Below are positions 9,112 through 22,300 of a stretch of 64,000 nucleotides of DNA, piece after piece (position 1 is the first letter of the stretch; every line of letters starts with the position of its first letter). The position numbers and the translations under genes were made by a program. This DNA is from Candidatus Sphingomonas phytovorans. Its GTDB lineage: Bacteria; Pseudomonadota; Alphaproteobacteria; Sphingomonadales; Sphingomonadaceae. A model generated the notes under the pieces. That model was not told where the DNA came from and did no database searches. It saw only the letters and a list, made by a program, of their open reading frames with translations. The stretch lies in contig CP119314.1 in assembly GCA_029202385.1 (NCBI GenBank), positions 994,501 through 1,058,500 on the forward strand, given 5' to 3'.

Positions 9112-9966
9112 ATGTTCGACTTCGGAATTCTGGCCGTCGGCCTCCTTACCGCGGGATGTAGCAGTGTAAAAAATGAAAGGCCGCGGAAGATGGGGTTCTA
9201 TACCTTCCTGGTTGGGCCGGACCGATCACTCACAAATGGAGTTGATCAACGCTTCAAGGTCGCGGTGAAGGAAGAATATATTGAGATGGATAAGGCGCCA
9301 GCCGGTATATTGCTAGTGAATCAATCTACCTTCGCCTTCCGATATCCTGATCTTGCGCCGATATCTAAGAATGCGTTGGACCGCCACGATGTCATAGTGG
9401 AAACCATCGCGTGGGAGCGTGTTGGCAGTGTTCGCCGACGGATAGATGGTACGTGGCCTAACCATTATCTCATTTACGATCACCCAGCAGGCGATGCCCA
9501 CGGTATGCGAGTGCGAATCCGGTCCGATATGCCATCCGAAGAATCGCGTCTTCTGATCAACGACCAGTCAGAAACTATAATCGAGTGCCAGAAGGTCGTT
9601 GGTCTCCCCGCACCTCATTGTCGAATGCTTCATAAGGTTGGGCCGAATTTAACGATCGATGCTCGCTTCGACGTGGCGCTTCTTCCGAAGTGGAAGAATA
9701 TAATTCAGTTGTGCAAACGTCTTGTTAAACCAATCGCTATTGTATCGAGAGCGGATAGCACTGACCTGGCGAGTTTCGGCCAGCGGCTCGCCGCCGCCGT
9801 GGCATCGGCGCGCGCCGCGCTCAATACCGGAACCTCAAGTTCCGATCTGGCCGATAATCTCGCCAACGCCAACGTAGCTGCCGTGTGGGCAGCAAAAGAG
9901 GGTGCCATGATGGATGCGCTCAAGCTGCGCACCGCAGAATATCAGGTCACACTTACAATAGTGTAG
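9112..9966 (+). CDS. Predicted lipoprotein of unknown function in the RTX cluster
   Basis: A 284-residue product starting at ATG 9112, where a short hydrophobic stretch ends in a lipobox LLTAGC, predicting lipid anchoring after signal peptidase II. A longer frame begins at GTG 9034, overlapping the previous stop, but would put 26 charged residues ahead of the signal. I recognise no family. The mature part has no further membrane segment. Base composition drops markedly from about 9150 onward relative to the flanking genes, suggesting a foreign origin. Location between the acyltransferase and the RTX gene argues for an accessory role such as assembly, surface retention or self-protection, which is inference. 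Confidence 0.68.
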   Translation: MFDFGILAVGLLTAGCSSVKNERPRKMGFYTFLVGPDRSLTNGVDQRFKVAVKEEYIEMDKAPAGILLVNQSTFAFRYPDLAPISKNALDRHDVIVETIAWERVGSVRRRIDGTWPNHYLIYDHPAGDAHGMRVRIRSDMPSEESRLLINDQSETIIECQKVVGLPAPHCRMLHKVGPNLTIDARFDVALLPKWKNIIQLCKRLVKPIAIVSRADSTDLASFGQRLAAAVASARAALNTGTSSSDLADNLANANVAAVWAAKEGAMMDALKLRTAEYQVTLTIV

Positions 9967-9977
9967 GGACGAATTGA

Positions 9978-10322
9978 ATGACATTCATAGCCGACAACGC
10001 AGCCCTCAGAACGTATGATCCAGATCGTGGTATTGAACTGCATCTTATCGGAGGTGGTTCAAGTGGAATCTCGTATTTCAAATTGATCCAACACAACGTC
10101 GAGATTCAGTTTTCTGCGCACATGGAGGCGCAAGCGAACGGCGCATTTGTACACGATAAAGAGGAAATCCCAAATATTATTGTTTGGGTAGTGCATAAAA
10201 ATCGAGGAATTCTAGAAAGCGGCGTAACTGAAACGGATGCGATAATAAGAGAGGCTATGAAGGCCTATAAGGGATCTCATGGTATCCCGGCTCGTCAATT
10301 GGTAGAAGTAGTATTTCAGTAA
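9978..10322 (+). CDS. Unknown 114-residue protein preceding the RTX gene
   Basis: A compact, soluble-looking protein with no signal peptide or membrane helix and no recognised family. Its start at ATG 9978 follows the lipoprotein stop by 11 bases (with GGACGAATTGA ahead), and its stop is 23 bases before the RTX start, so it is almost certainly co-transcribed. It is AT-rich relative to the chromosome. Possible roles include a cytoplasmic chaperone or an immunity-type partner of the RTX protein; neither is supported by motif evidence. Confidence 0.66.
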   Translation: MTFIADNAALRTYDPDRGIELHLIGGGSSGISYFKLIQHNVEIQFSAHMEAQANGAFVHDKEEIPNIIVWVVHKNRGILESGVTETDAIIREAMKAYKGSHGIPARQLVEVVFQ

Positions 10323-10345
10323 AATAACGGGTGGGGTGAGATAAC

Positions 10346-13300
10346 ATGAATTTTACTGACGCCCTTGCAGCTTTGGCGCAAATGCATAATCCGACGATTG
10401 ACGATCTTCGTGCTTTAGTTAGAAGTACTGAAGTAAACATTCCGGCTACGGTGCGCGCAACGGTGCTGTACAGTGGTGGGGTTGGAGAAGTTCATTCCAA
10501 TGATATTGCGCGAGCTCTCGCGCAGGCGGATCCGAGTATTTCTATCATAGATAATACGGAGGTGGCAAAACTATTGGCCAGCTCGGAGTTCGTTAATAAG
10601 CTGAATATCGCCGTTGGCGATGCTACTCAGGTAAACTCCATTTTATTTGGGACCAATGGCGGATTTTGGTCTGATGCCTCGGCTCGGTTCGCTCAGGCCG
10701 CCTCGGGGGAAATCATAACCATTACTCCCGACGCAGCGAGCAATAGAATATTTTCCCAGGTTGAGCTTCCAAATATTATCAATAATCATAACATTACGAC
10801 GATTGATGGCATCCCTCGCGAAGCACTATTGGACAGATATAATAGCATTCTTCTATCGACGGGAAACCAGGAACTGGCACTGGGCGATATATTCGGTAAA
10901 ATCTCAGACAAGTCCTTTGGCTCGATCAGCCAGTATGTGCAGGTCGGTAGGGATGGTGCGGGCGGGCTGACGGTCAAGATAGCGGAGGAATTTTTTAGGA
11001 ATAACGGCGTTGAAGGAATTGGCTACCTAGATACATCAGCGGGAGGAGCTTTGGCGCCCGCAAGTGAGTTATTTAGTGGAGCGTTTTACGAGTCACGGGC
11101 GTTGCGAATGGCACAGACCGCTGAATGGCTTGGCGGGCTTAAGTCAACGGGAAAATTGCTTGGACCAGTTGGCGATCTTCTGTCTCTGACCCTCGCTGCT
11201 GTAGACATTAAAGCGTCGCTTGATGCTGGCGATCGTGAAGGAGCTGCCCGTAAGGCGACAACCTTCTTGGGTGGCTTCGCCGGGGGGGCACTTTCCGCGT
11301 CTTTAGCAGCCCAACTCGCCTCGCCTTTGCTTCTTGGTGGTCCCGTAGGCTGGGTCGCCTACGGTGTAATCGTCGTCGGCGCAGGTTTTGTTGGAAGCGT
11401 TGGGGGTGAGAAGGCCGTCAACTGGTTATTTGATGGTGTTGCTGGGCAGTTCTTTGGGCGCGATAACAGCGGTCTGTTTGTAGACGTGTATCAAAGAGGG
11501 GCCGACGGACAACTGTATGTGAGTCGCGTACGACAGTCGCTCGAGGATGGCGAGATCGTGTTCGGCTCGCTTTCGGAACCTGAGGGCGACGAGATTGTTG
11601 TTACTGCCTACCGGAATGGTGCGGTGCGCGGCGCTTATATCAGGCATCGCACTCCTGGTGGAAACGAAGCGCAGCTGATCCTTTCGCCCGAGCTTCTGGT
11701 GGCTTTCGAAGATGGCTTCAGGGCCTTTCTCGATGCCGGGGGGACTCTTATCGGCGGGGCCTCTTCTGGGTCTGGCGCCGGCTACAACAGCGTGGGCGCA
11801 GGTCCGCAGAACAACCTGCCAGCGCTATCGGTAACTCGGAATCCCGATGGAACGATCGCGATAAACGGCAGGGTCGTCCGCGCCATTGCCGAGGATCCCC
11901 GCAATCCTCAGGGCGCAATCATCTCCGTTCCAACGTCTATTGACAGTCTAGGCCGCGAGATTTCAATCGATCTATACTTCGATGGAACAGTTCTGCGTCC
12001 TACTGGCGCTCAGAGGGTTCGCGACGGTGCCGTGGAGATCAGAACTGAGCCTGGGCAGCCGACTACCATTCATCTTGTGAATTCCCCAATCGGTATCGAT
12101 TTCGTAAACGCTGCGGAAACGATCGCGACTACATTCGGACGATATCTCGTCGGCGGGAATATTTTGGTTGAAACCGTTACGTCGGCGGCGCTTCAGACGC
12201 TCGGATCTAACCTTGGAGATGTCCTGAATGCTGAGTTTTTTGATAGCGGTACCGGCACCACGAAGAATATTAATCAGGCTTTTAACGGCATCGGGCAGGA
12301 ATTCATCACGAATCTCCAAGATGCAGGAATCGGTGCGATCAGTTCCTTTCTCACGGCTGAGTTGGTTCATGTGCTTGGCCTTGGCGGATTGGAGGGCCAA
12401 GCAGCGGGTGGTCTGGCTAACTATGCCATTACCACGATGGCTCAGAACCTCGCCGATATTGCTGGCGGTGCCGAGAAGAGCATATTTGATGGGCTGGATA
12501 ACCTCACGAACCTCGGAAATATTGCTGGTAGCTTCATTGGTAACACCTTGGCGAACGAGATCGGAAGTTGGGACGAGATAGGAGAGCAGCTCGGCTCATC
12601 TATCGGGGGCACTCTTGGCGGGGTCGCTGGGCAGGCACTGATCCCGGTTCCTGTCATCGGAGCGATCATCGGTTCGTTGCTCGGAAATCTCCTCGGCGGG
12701 CTCATCGGGGGAATCTTCACGGGTACGCCAAAATCGGGCGCCATTGTCGGTTTTGATAAGTGGAGTGGCCAGTTTGCGGTCACTGACGTGTGGAAAGAGG
12801 ATGGCGGCAAGAAACAGGTGGCGCGTCAGCTCGGCAATGCAGCCGCAGCCACCATGAATGGCATACTGGACGATATCGGGGGCACATTGGTCAACGCCGA
12901 TCAGGTGGACGCCGGTTCCTACGGGATGCGCGGCAAACGTTATGAATACTGGATCGACGATACCAGTAGCAGTAACAGGATCACGTTCGAAAATCCAACA
13001 GACCTCATCGAATATGGTGTGATGAAGGCGGCGAAGAATTTTGAGTTTCTGGGCGGCGATGTCTATGCTAAGCGAGCATTCTATGCGACGCTGGCCTTAG
13101 GGTATCAGCAGAGTTCTTCTGCCGACAACATAATAGATCCAGAAGATTTAGGTGTTGGGCAGACACTTGCCAGTGTTGACTTTGGCCTGGACGTGCTCTT
13201 GGGAAATCTGGCTGTTGTTGATCGGCTGCACACTTACCTTATGGCATCTACCGCTATCAATGGACTGATCGCGGCTGAACCGAACTCCGTCTTTACCGCG

Positions 13301-16300
13301 GATTGGATCCTTGCACTTTCCCGCGCGACGGACCTTGGTCTGCTGAAGCGTAACGAGCATGATTGGGATGGTGGTTTCTCCTATCTTCTCGAAGCGGCCG
13401 ATGTCGATGCACGCGATGTCCGATTCCAGTTTAGCGCGCTTGGGCACGAAGGAAATGGTGAACGGGTTACTTATCTCCGCTCGATCGAGATGGACGACAC
13501 TGTCGATAGTGGCTCAAAGACCGTCATACAGGGAGGGAATGGTGCGGACGTTCTTAGTGAGCGCACCGGGGGGACACGCACCGACGCAATCGATCCTTCG
13601 AGCACCAATCATATTGCGAACGTCTTTCACGGTGGCGCGGGGGACGACGAGATTTTCGCGGGAAACACCGGCGACGACTTGTTCGGCGACGATGGCAACG
13701 ACTTGCTCGTTGGTGGCAAGCTGGACGACTGGCTGTTCGGTGGGAGCGGCAACGATGTCCTCGATGCCGGCGGCGGTAATGGAAACGTCCTATCGGGCGG
13801 CGATGGAAATGACCGCCTGGTTGGCGCTGATTGGAATCCGACGAAGACGCGCGAAGATGGTTCCGACTGGCTAAACGGTGGGGCGGGCGACGACCGCATC
13901 CAGGGCCGCGGCGGCGATGATTATGTCGAAGGCGGCCAAGGGAAGGATCGGATCGACGGGGGCACTGGAAGCGACACGGTAATCTACCGGTTTGGCGATG
14001 GTGTCGATCTTCTAGCTGATACTGGCAAAAGTGCCGCTGGTCACGATGTACTCGACTTTGGCGCAGGGATCGATCCAGCTCATGTGACGGTCATCGCGCG
14101 GTCGTCCGGCGTCGATATGTCGCTGGTGATTGGCAGTGCGGCGGCGGGCGACCGTATCGATCTTCGCGGCGCAGCCTTCACGCTCCAGGAAGGGATGGAA
14201 GAATACCGCTTCACCGGGACCAGCTGGACGCGCGGGGATATGACGTCGAAGGCGGTCTTTGCCAAGTCTGCTGGCATGACGTTTGCCGGCACAGCAAGTG
14301 ATGAGAGTCTCACCGGTACCATGTATGATGACACGCTCAGCGGAGGCGGAGGTCACGACACCCTTGCGGGCGGTTATGGATCGGACACCTATCTTTTCAA
14401 CTTGGGTGACCGCGTTGTTACAATCGATGAGTCCGGTTTTGCTGCCGACCTCGATAGTCTGGTTTTCGGGGCTGGTATCCAGCTGAGCGATATCTCCGTC
14501 GCTCATAATGCCGCTTCACCGCAGGATATCATCCTTAACGTCGGGACGAGCGGAGACCGTGTTGTTTTACGCCACCAATCCCTCACCGATGGCACGCAAT
14601 CTATTGAGGAAGTGCGATTTCAAGACGGAACAAGCCTCACGCTTCGCGATATCCAGAATCTTGCGGCCCCGTCGTTCACAAGCGGCGCCGATACAGCGCT
14701 CGGCTTCGACAGTAACGATACGTTCGATTCGGGCGCTGGCGATGACACGCTCACAGGCGGGCTCGGAAATGACAATCTGCGTGGTGGCGACGGCAACGAC
14801 ACCTACATTTATAATATCGGTGATGGTAACGACCGGATTGCCGAGAATTACTATGGTGGGTTCAACACGCTGGTGCTCGGGGCAGGGATCGACGCGTCGG
14901 AGCTGGTGCTGACGCGGGACGTGATCAACCCCAACAATATCCGGATCAGTTTCAACAATCGGGCAGGCTCGATCCTGCTGCAGGACCAGGACTATGCCGG
15001 GGGTAGCGGGGGGGGCGGCGTTAGCGCGATTCACTTCGCAGACGGCACCGTCTGGAACAAGGTGGCGCTTGATGCTCATCTGACAGCGCAGCAAATCTCG
15101 GCTGGCAACGACATCATCGTCGATGGGCCGTACAATGGTGTGATCGATGCTGGGGCCGGCAATGACGTGGTTTATGCGGGTGGCGGCGACGACATCATCA
15201 CCGGCGGTCTGGGCGATGATGACCTGAACGGTGGCGATGGCAACGACACCTATTATTACAACGCCGGCGACGGCAACGATCGCATCGCTGAGAATTACTA
15301 CGGCGGGTACAATACTTTGGTGTTCGGTGCCGGGATCAACCTCGCCCACATCGTGGTGACGCGCGACGCCATCGACAGCAACAATCTTCGCATCAGCTTT
15401 TCCAATCAGGCGGGGTCGATCCTGCTTGAGGACCAGAATTACGGCGGTGGCTATGGCGGGACTGGCGTCTCGCTCGTGCGCTTCGCCGACGGCACCACGC
15501 TGGACAAGGCCGCGCTCGATGCGCTTCTGGTCACGCAATCGGTTTCTTCGCTGGCCGAGATTGTCAGCGACGGCACGTACGGCAATGTGATCGCGACCGG
15601 CGCGGGCAACGATGTAGTCTATGGCGGCGGTGGCGATGATACGATCACCGGGGGGGGCGGCAATGATGACCTGAACGGCGGCGACGGCAACGACACCTAT
15701 TATTACAACGCTGGCAACGGGAACGACCGGATCGCCGAGAATTACTACGGCGGCTTCAACACCCTCGTCCTGGGCGCCGGGATCGATCCCGCCGACATCG
15801 TCCTGACGCGCGACGTTGCCAACGGTAATAATTTGCGGATCAGCTTCAATAACCGTGACGGCTCGATCCTGCTCCAGGATCAGAATTACGGCGGCGGTTA
15901 TGGCGGCACCGGTGTCGCCGAAGTCCATTTCGCCGACGGTACGGTGTGGAACAAGGCCGCGCTCGATGCGCTACTCGTCACGCAATCGGTGTCGGGCCTC
16001 GCCGATATCGTCAGCGACGGCACGTACGGCAATGTGATCGCGACCGGCGCGGGCAACGATGTGGTCTATGGCGGCGGTGGTGACGACGAGATCACCGGTG
16101 GCCTCGGCGACGACGACCTGAACGGTGGCGATGGCAACGACACCTATTATTACAACGCCGGCGACGGCAACGATCGCATCGCTGAGAATTACTACGGCGG
16201 GTACAATACTTTGGTGTTCGGTGCCGGGATCAACCTCGCCCACATCGTGGTGACGCGCGACGCCATCGACAGCAACAATCTTCGCATCAGCTTTTCCAAT

Positions 16301-19300
16301 CAGGCGGGGTCGATCCTACTTGAGGACCAGAATTACGGCGGTGGCTATGGCGGGACTGGCGTCTCGCTCGTGCGCTTCGCCGACGGCACCACGCTGGACA
16401 AGGCCGCGCTCGATGCGTTGGCGCCACAACTGGCTGCGATGACGTGGGGAACGAACGCGGCCGATACGATCGTTGGTACCGGAGGCGACGACCGGATCAG
16501 CGCCGGCGAGGGCAACGACACGCTGACCGGGGGCGAGGGCAACGATTATCTCGCGGGCGGGTCTGGCGACGACACATACGTCTTCAACCTCGGCGACGGC
16601 CACGACACGATCGTCGAGGAACTCGGGTTCGACACGGTGCAGTTCGGCGCGGGGATCAGCGCGTCGGACTTGGTGATCACCCCGACGCTGGTCGATGGCG
16701 ACACCAGCGGGATGACGATTTCGATCGTTGGCACGAGCGACAGCATCTATTTGCGCAGCACGAACTCGGGCGACTATCACAACGAGATCGACCGTTTCGT
16801 CTTTGCAGATGGGACGATACTGACCTCGGCCGACCTGCGCTCAAGGCTGATCCTGAGCCTTGGAACTGCCGGCGAGGATCAACTTTACGGCACAGGCTTC
16901 AACGATGCGATCAATGGAGGCGCCGGGGACGATCGGATCTACGCGAATGGCGGAAACGACACGCTGACCGGCGGCGCCGGGGACGACTATCTCGCTGGCG
17001 GGAGCGGTGATGACACCTATGTGTTCAATCTCGGCGATGGTCACGACACCATCGTGGAGGAACTGGGTACCGACACCGTGCAGTTCGGTGCGGGCATCAC
17101 CGTCGCGGACCTTATCCTGTCGCAGACTCTGGTCGATGGCGACACCAGTGGCATGACCATCTCGATTGCCGGGACCAACGACAGCCTTTACCTGCGCAGC
17201 ACGAACTCGGGCGACTATCACAACGAGATCGACCGTTTCGTCTTTGCAGATGGGACGATACTGACCTCGGCCGACCTGCGCTCAAGGCTGATCCTGAGCC
17301 TTGGAACTGCCGGCGAGGATCAACTTTACGGCACAGGCTTCAACGATGCGATCAATGGAGGCGCCGGGGACGATCGGATCTACGCGAATGGCGGAAACGA
17401 CACGCTGACCGGCGGCGCCGGGGACGACTATCTCGCTGGCGGGAGCGGTGATGACACCTATGTGTTCAATCTCGGCGATGGTCACGACACCATCGTGGAG
17501 GAACTGGGTACCGACACCGTGCAGTTCGGTGCGGGCATCACCGTCGCGGACCTTATCCTGTCGCAGACTCTGGTCGATGGCGACACCAGTGGCATGACCA
17601 TCTCGATTGCCGGGACCAACGACAGCCTTTACCTGCGCAGCACGAACTCGGGCGACTATCACAACGAGATCGACCGCTTCGTCTTTGCAGATGGGACGAT
17701 ACTGACCTCAGCCGACCTGCGCTCGAAGTTGATGGGCAGCTATGTCACGCCTGGGGATGATCTCCTGTACGGAACGGGCTTCGCCGATATCATCGTAGCA
17801 GGCGGAGGAGATGACCGTGTTGAATCTGGAAACGGCAACGACAAGTTGGTCGGCGGCAAGGGGAATGATTATCTGTCTGGGGGCTCTGGCGACGACATAT
17901 ATGTCTTCAACCTGGGCGATGGGCAGGATACAGTTTCTGACTATAGTGGCAATGATACCCTGCAATTTGGTACGGGGATTGATGAAGATGATATTGTCGT
18001 CTCCCAAAGCACAACAGATGACGATGGTCAGGGTGTGGTACTATCTATTAAAGGTACCCACGATAAAATCTATCTGAATTCGGGATTGGCCGGTTATTAC
18101 TACCGGATCGAAAACGTCAAATTTAATTCTGGAGCTATCTGGACGACGGATACACTCGTTCAAATGCTTCGCGGCACGACCATCGGTGGCAACTACACGC
18201 CGGTCTCCATGGGAGACGATGTCATCTTGGGTTCGAGCGGAAACGACACGATCCGCGGCATGAAGGGCGACGATGTCCTCCGAGGCGGGATGGGTTCAGA
18301 CACCTACATTTTTGCCCGTGGTGATGGTTACGACACGATCTATGATCCCACCGACGGAGGGGCAACCGACAAACTCATTCTGGAGAACATCGTCAGCACT
18401 GCAGTCAAGGTCATGGTGTCCCCGACTGATGACAATGACATCGTGCTGTATGTCGATGATGACAACATCATCTATCTGGATCAACAAAGAGTCAGCGCAA
18501 CAAGTGGCATCGAAGTGCTTCAGTTCGCCGACGGTGTGATCTGGGATCGCCAGACGCTTGCGAGCAAGGCTGCCGGTAGCCAGGCGACGTCGGGCAACGA
18601 TACGCTCATTGGGTCGAACTTCTCCGACACACTGAGTGGAGGAGCAGGCAATGACACGCTGATCGGCGCTGGCGGTGCCGACACTTATCTTTACAATCCC
18701 GGTGATGGCGACGACCTGATCGTCGATGACGGTTCAGCATCGAATCTGGACGTCCTGAGCTTCGGGGCCGGTATCACATTGGCTGATTTGCGGCTTGTTC
18801 AGTTGGTCGAGGACGGCCCGCTCGTTATATCGTTCGCGTCACAATCGGGTTCGATCACCCTGCAAGGGCAAGACCCCGGCGGAGCGTCTGGGGTTGGGAT
18901 ATTGCGGTTCGCCGATGGTTCGACCATCTTCATGAGTGCTTTCCGTCAGTCAACACTGGGCGCGCGCGCGACTTCCGGCGACGATATCATCAAGGGTTTT
19001 GCTACGGCTGATGTAATCCACGGCGGAGCAGGTAACGACACGTTGATTGGGGGGAGAGGGGCGGATATCTATCATTTTCAACTGGGTGATGGCTCCGACA
19101 GCATCGTCGAGACAGGGGATGGTGCGAACAATATTCTGGCTTTCGGGGCAGGTATCACCGCAGCCGATATCCGCTTGTCGCGAACCGCATCGGCACCCGA
19201 TGATCTTATCCTGTCGCTTTCCTCCGGGACCGATCGGGTCACGCTGAAGAATCAATTCACGGCGTCAGGCTTCGCCGGTCTCCAGGAAGTCCGTTTCGCT

Positions 19301-22300
19301 GATGGTACGACCTGGCTCGCAAGAAACTTCGAAACCCTTCTTTTAGCTCAACCAGCAAGCGCCGGTGACGATTATCTCGTGGGAGATGATCGAGCTAATA
19401 CGATCGATGGGTTGGCCGGGAATGATCTTATTATTGGCGGGACCGGTGATGACATTCTCTACGGTTCGGGTGGCAATGATGTTCTTTATGGTGGCCGAGG
19501 GGCGGACAAGCTCTATGGGGGGACCGGTGATGACATTCTGTCGGGTGATCAAGGGGCTGATACCCTTGATGGCGGAGATGGGATCGATACGGCGGACTAC
19601 AGCTTTTCGCTGGATAATTGGTCGATCAATCTGGCAACGGGCATTGCCTCCATTGTCGGCAGCCAAGATGCGAGTGCCGCCGAGACGCTGATCAGCATCG
19701 AAAACGTGGTCGGCGGTCTTGGCAACGATCAGATTGTTGGTGACGATGGCGCCAACCGCATCCGTGGGGCTGAGGGGGATGATTCGCTCGTCGGTGCTGG
19801 AGGCGACGATGTCTTCTTCTTCGATGGAGCGGAAGAGGGCATTGACGCCATAGATGGCGGTGCCGGTGCAGATCGAATAGAAGCGCTGAGCGACGACACG
19901 ATCATCGGGCTCTCCACTCTGACCAATGTGGAAGTGATAACCGCCAACGGGCATTCGAACGTCGTCATCGGTGCCACCGACGGAAACGATACGCTCGATC
20001 TCAGCGCTGCAACCTTGGATGGGATTTCCCGGATACTGCTTGGCAGGGGAGACGACATACTGACCGGCTCACTGGGAGCGGACAGGATCGATGCCGGCGC
20101 CGGAAATGACATTATTCGCGCCAGCGGAGTCTCAACGGGAGCCGATGACATCGATGGCGGCGATGGCGCCGACCGCATTGAGGCCAGCGGCGACGGGACA
20201 GTTCTGTATCTTCGCAGTTTTTCCAATGTCGAACGAATCAGTGGGGCCGGCTACCAAGGTGTGGTGGTCCGCCGGACCAACGATGCGGAGACGACTGACC
20301 TTACAAAGATCGCGTTCGATGGCATCTCGCGGTTCGATCTTGATGGCGGCAACGATGTGTTTGTCGGGGATCAACAGGCGAACCGGGTCAAGGGTGGCGG
20401 CGGTGACGACACGCTGGACGGAGGAGATGGCGACGATGTCTTCGAATTCGTCGGAACTAATGGTGGACATGATGTCATCATTGGCGGTGCCGGTCACGAC
20501 AAACTGGTGGCGCTCGCTGACGGGGCCGTCATCGGGCTAAGGACCATCTCTGGGATCGAGGTGATATCGGGTGAAGGTCATGCCGGTGTCCTGCTTGATC
20601 TGACCGAAGGAGACGATGTTCTCGATCTATCTGGCTTGGCGGTATCCGACATTGCCGGGATCCGGGCAGGTGCTGGCGATGACGTCCTCCACGGCAGCAC
20701 CGGTGCCGATGTCTTCCTGCGCGGGGGGGATGAAGGCTACGATGACGTTGATGGTGATGGCGGCGTTGACCGGATCCAGGCAATCGCCGATGGCACCGTC
20801 ATCGGTCTCAAACGTGTCGCTAACGTAGAGGCGATCACCGCTGCGGGATTTGACAATGTCAGCATCTCGTTGACGGCCGGGAATGATAACATTGACTTCA
20901 CTGGGGTCACGTTGACCGGGATCGTTGCGATCAATGCGGGTGCGGGAAATGACAAGGTAATAGGGTCTGCCGGTGGGGATACGTTGCGAGGCGGGCTGGG
21001 CGATGATGAGCTGATCGGCGGGAGCGGCGATGACGTCTATCGGTTCGATCTGGGCGATGGCGATGATGTCATTCGCGAACACACGTCAACTGTTTCTGGC
21101 GGCGGAAATGACACGCTCACCTTCGGGGCTGGCATCTTGGCGGCCAATGTCCATGTGACCCTCGAGAATGGTGGTCAGGACTTCCTGCTTTCCATCTCCG
21201 GCACCTCGGATACAGTGAAGCTGGTAAACGCGGCAACCTCGTCGCAGAATGCCTGGGTCGAACAGATCCGGTTCGCCGACGGTACCACATGGGATCGCGC
21301 ACGCCTTCTGCAGGAGTTGTGGATCAGCGGCTCAGCCGGTGATGAGACGTTGAACGGTACCAGTTTCGACGATACCTTGGTTGGCGGAGCAGGCAACGAC
21401 ACGCTACTGGGGGCTGGGGGAAGTGACACCTATCGTTACGCGTCCGGGGACGGTAATGATCGGATAGACGATACCGGCAGCGCGAGTGATATTGATGTTC
21501 TGCGGCTGACCGATCTCAATGCCGCGGACGTATCGTTAAGACGCGATGGCTCGCATCTTTACATGCGTGACATGGCAACTGGCGAGGAGGTCAAGATAGA
21601 CTGGCAATTCTGGTCCGATGCCACCTACGGGATCGAACAGATTGCTTTTGCTGACGGTACGGTCTGGGATCGGTCGCGTATCCAGCAGGAGGCGTGGATT
21701 CGCGGCGGCTCCGCTAATGATAGCCTCTACGGCACCGCTCTCGGTGAAACGCTCGCTGGCAATGGCGGTGACGACTATCTGGAAGGCCGTGGCGGCGGCG
21801 ACATTTATCGTTACGCCTCGGGCGACGGTAGTGACGAAATCTACGAAGATGGGAGCGTCGGCGACATCGACGTGCTCAAACTCATCGATCTCAATCCGGA
21901 AGACGTGACCCTCAGTCGCAATGGCCATCAACTCTACGTGGTCGACACCACGACCGGCAAGCAGGTCAAGGTCAGCTACCAATTCTACTCGGATGAGCGT
22001 TACGCGATCGAACAGATTCAGTTCGCCGATGGCACGACCTGGGATCGTGCCCGGATTGCCCTCGAAACGGGTGCGATCAACGGCACCACGGGCGCCGACC
22101 AGATTGTCGGTACCAGCGGGGCCGATGTGATCCGGGCGCGCGGGGGTAGCGACCTGCTCGACGGCGGTGCCGGCAATGACGACATCGACGGTGGTGCCGG
22201 GAACGATACGATCTTCGGGGGTGAGGGTAATGATACCATCGTCGGCGGAGCAGGCGACGATGTGATCGACGGCGACGCCTATGGGCTGGTCGCGACCGGT

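Noticed and set aside
14567..15928. A 453-codon minus-strand open frame in the RTX gene
   Set aside because: Shadow of RTX repeats; its repetitive hydrophobic pattern mirrors the sense repeats.
13600..22300. Tandem short repeats that might be read as CRISPR
   Set aside because: They are GGxGxDxLx codon repeats in frame without constant spacers or an adjacent cas gene.
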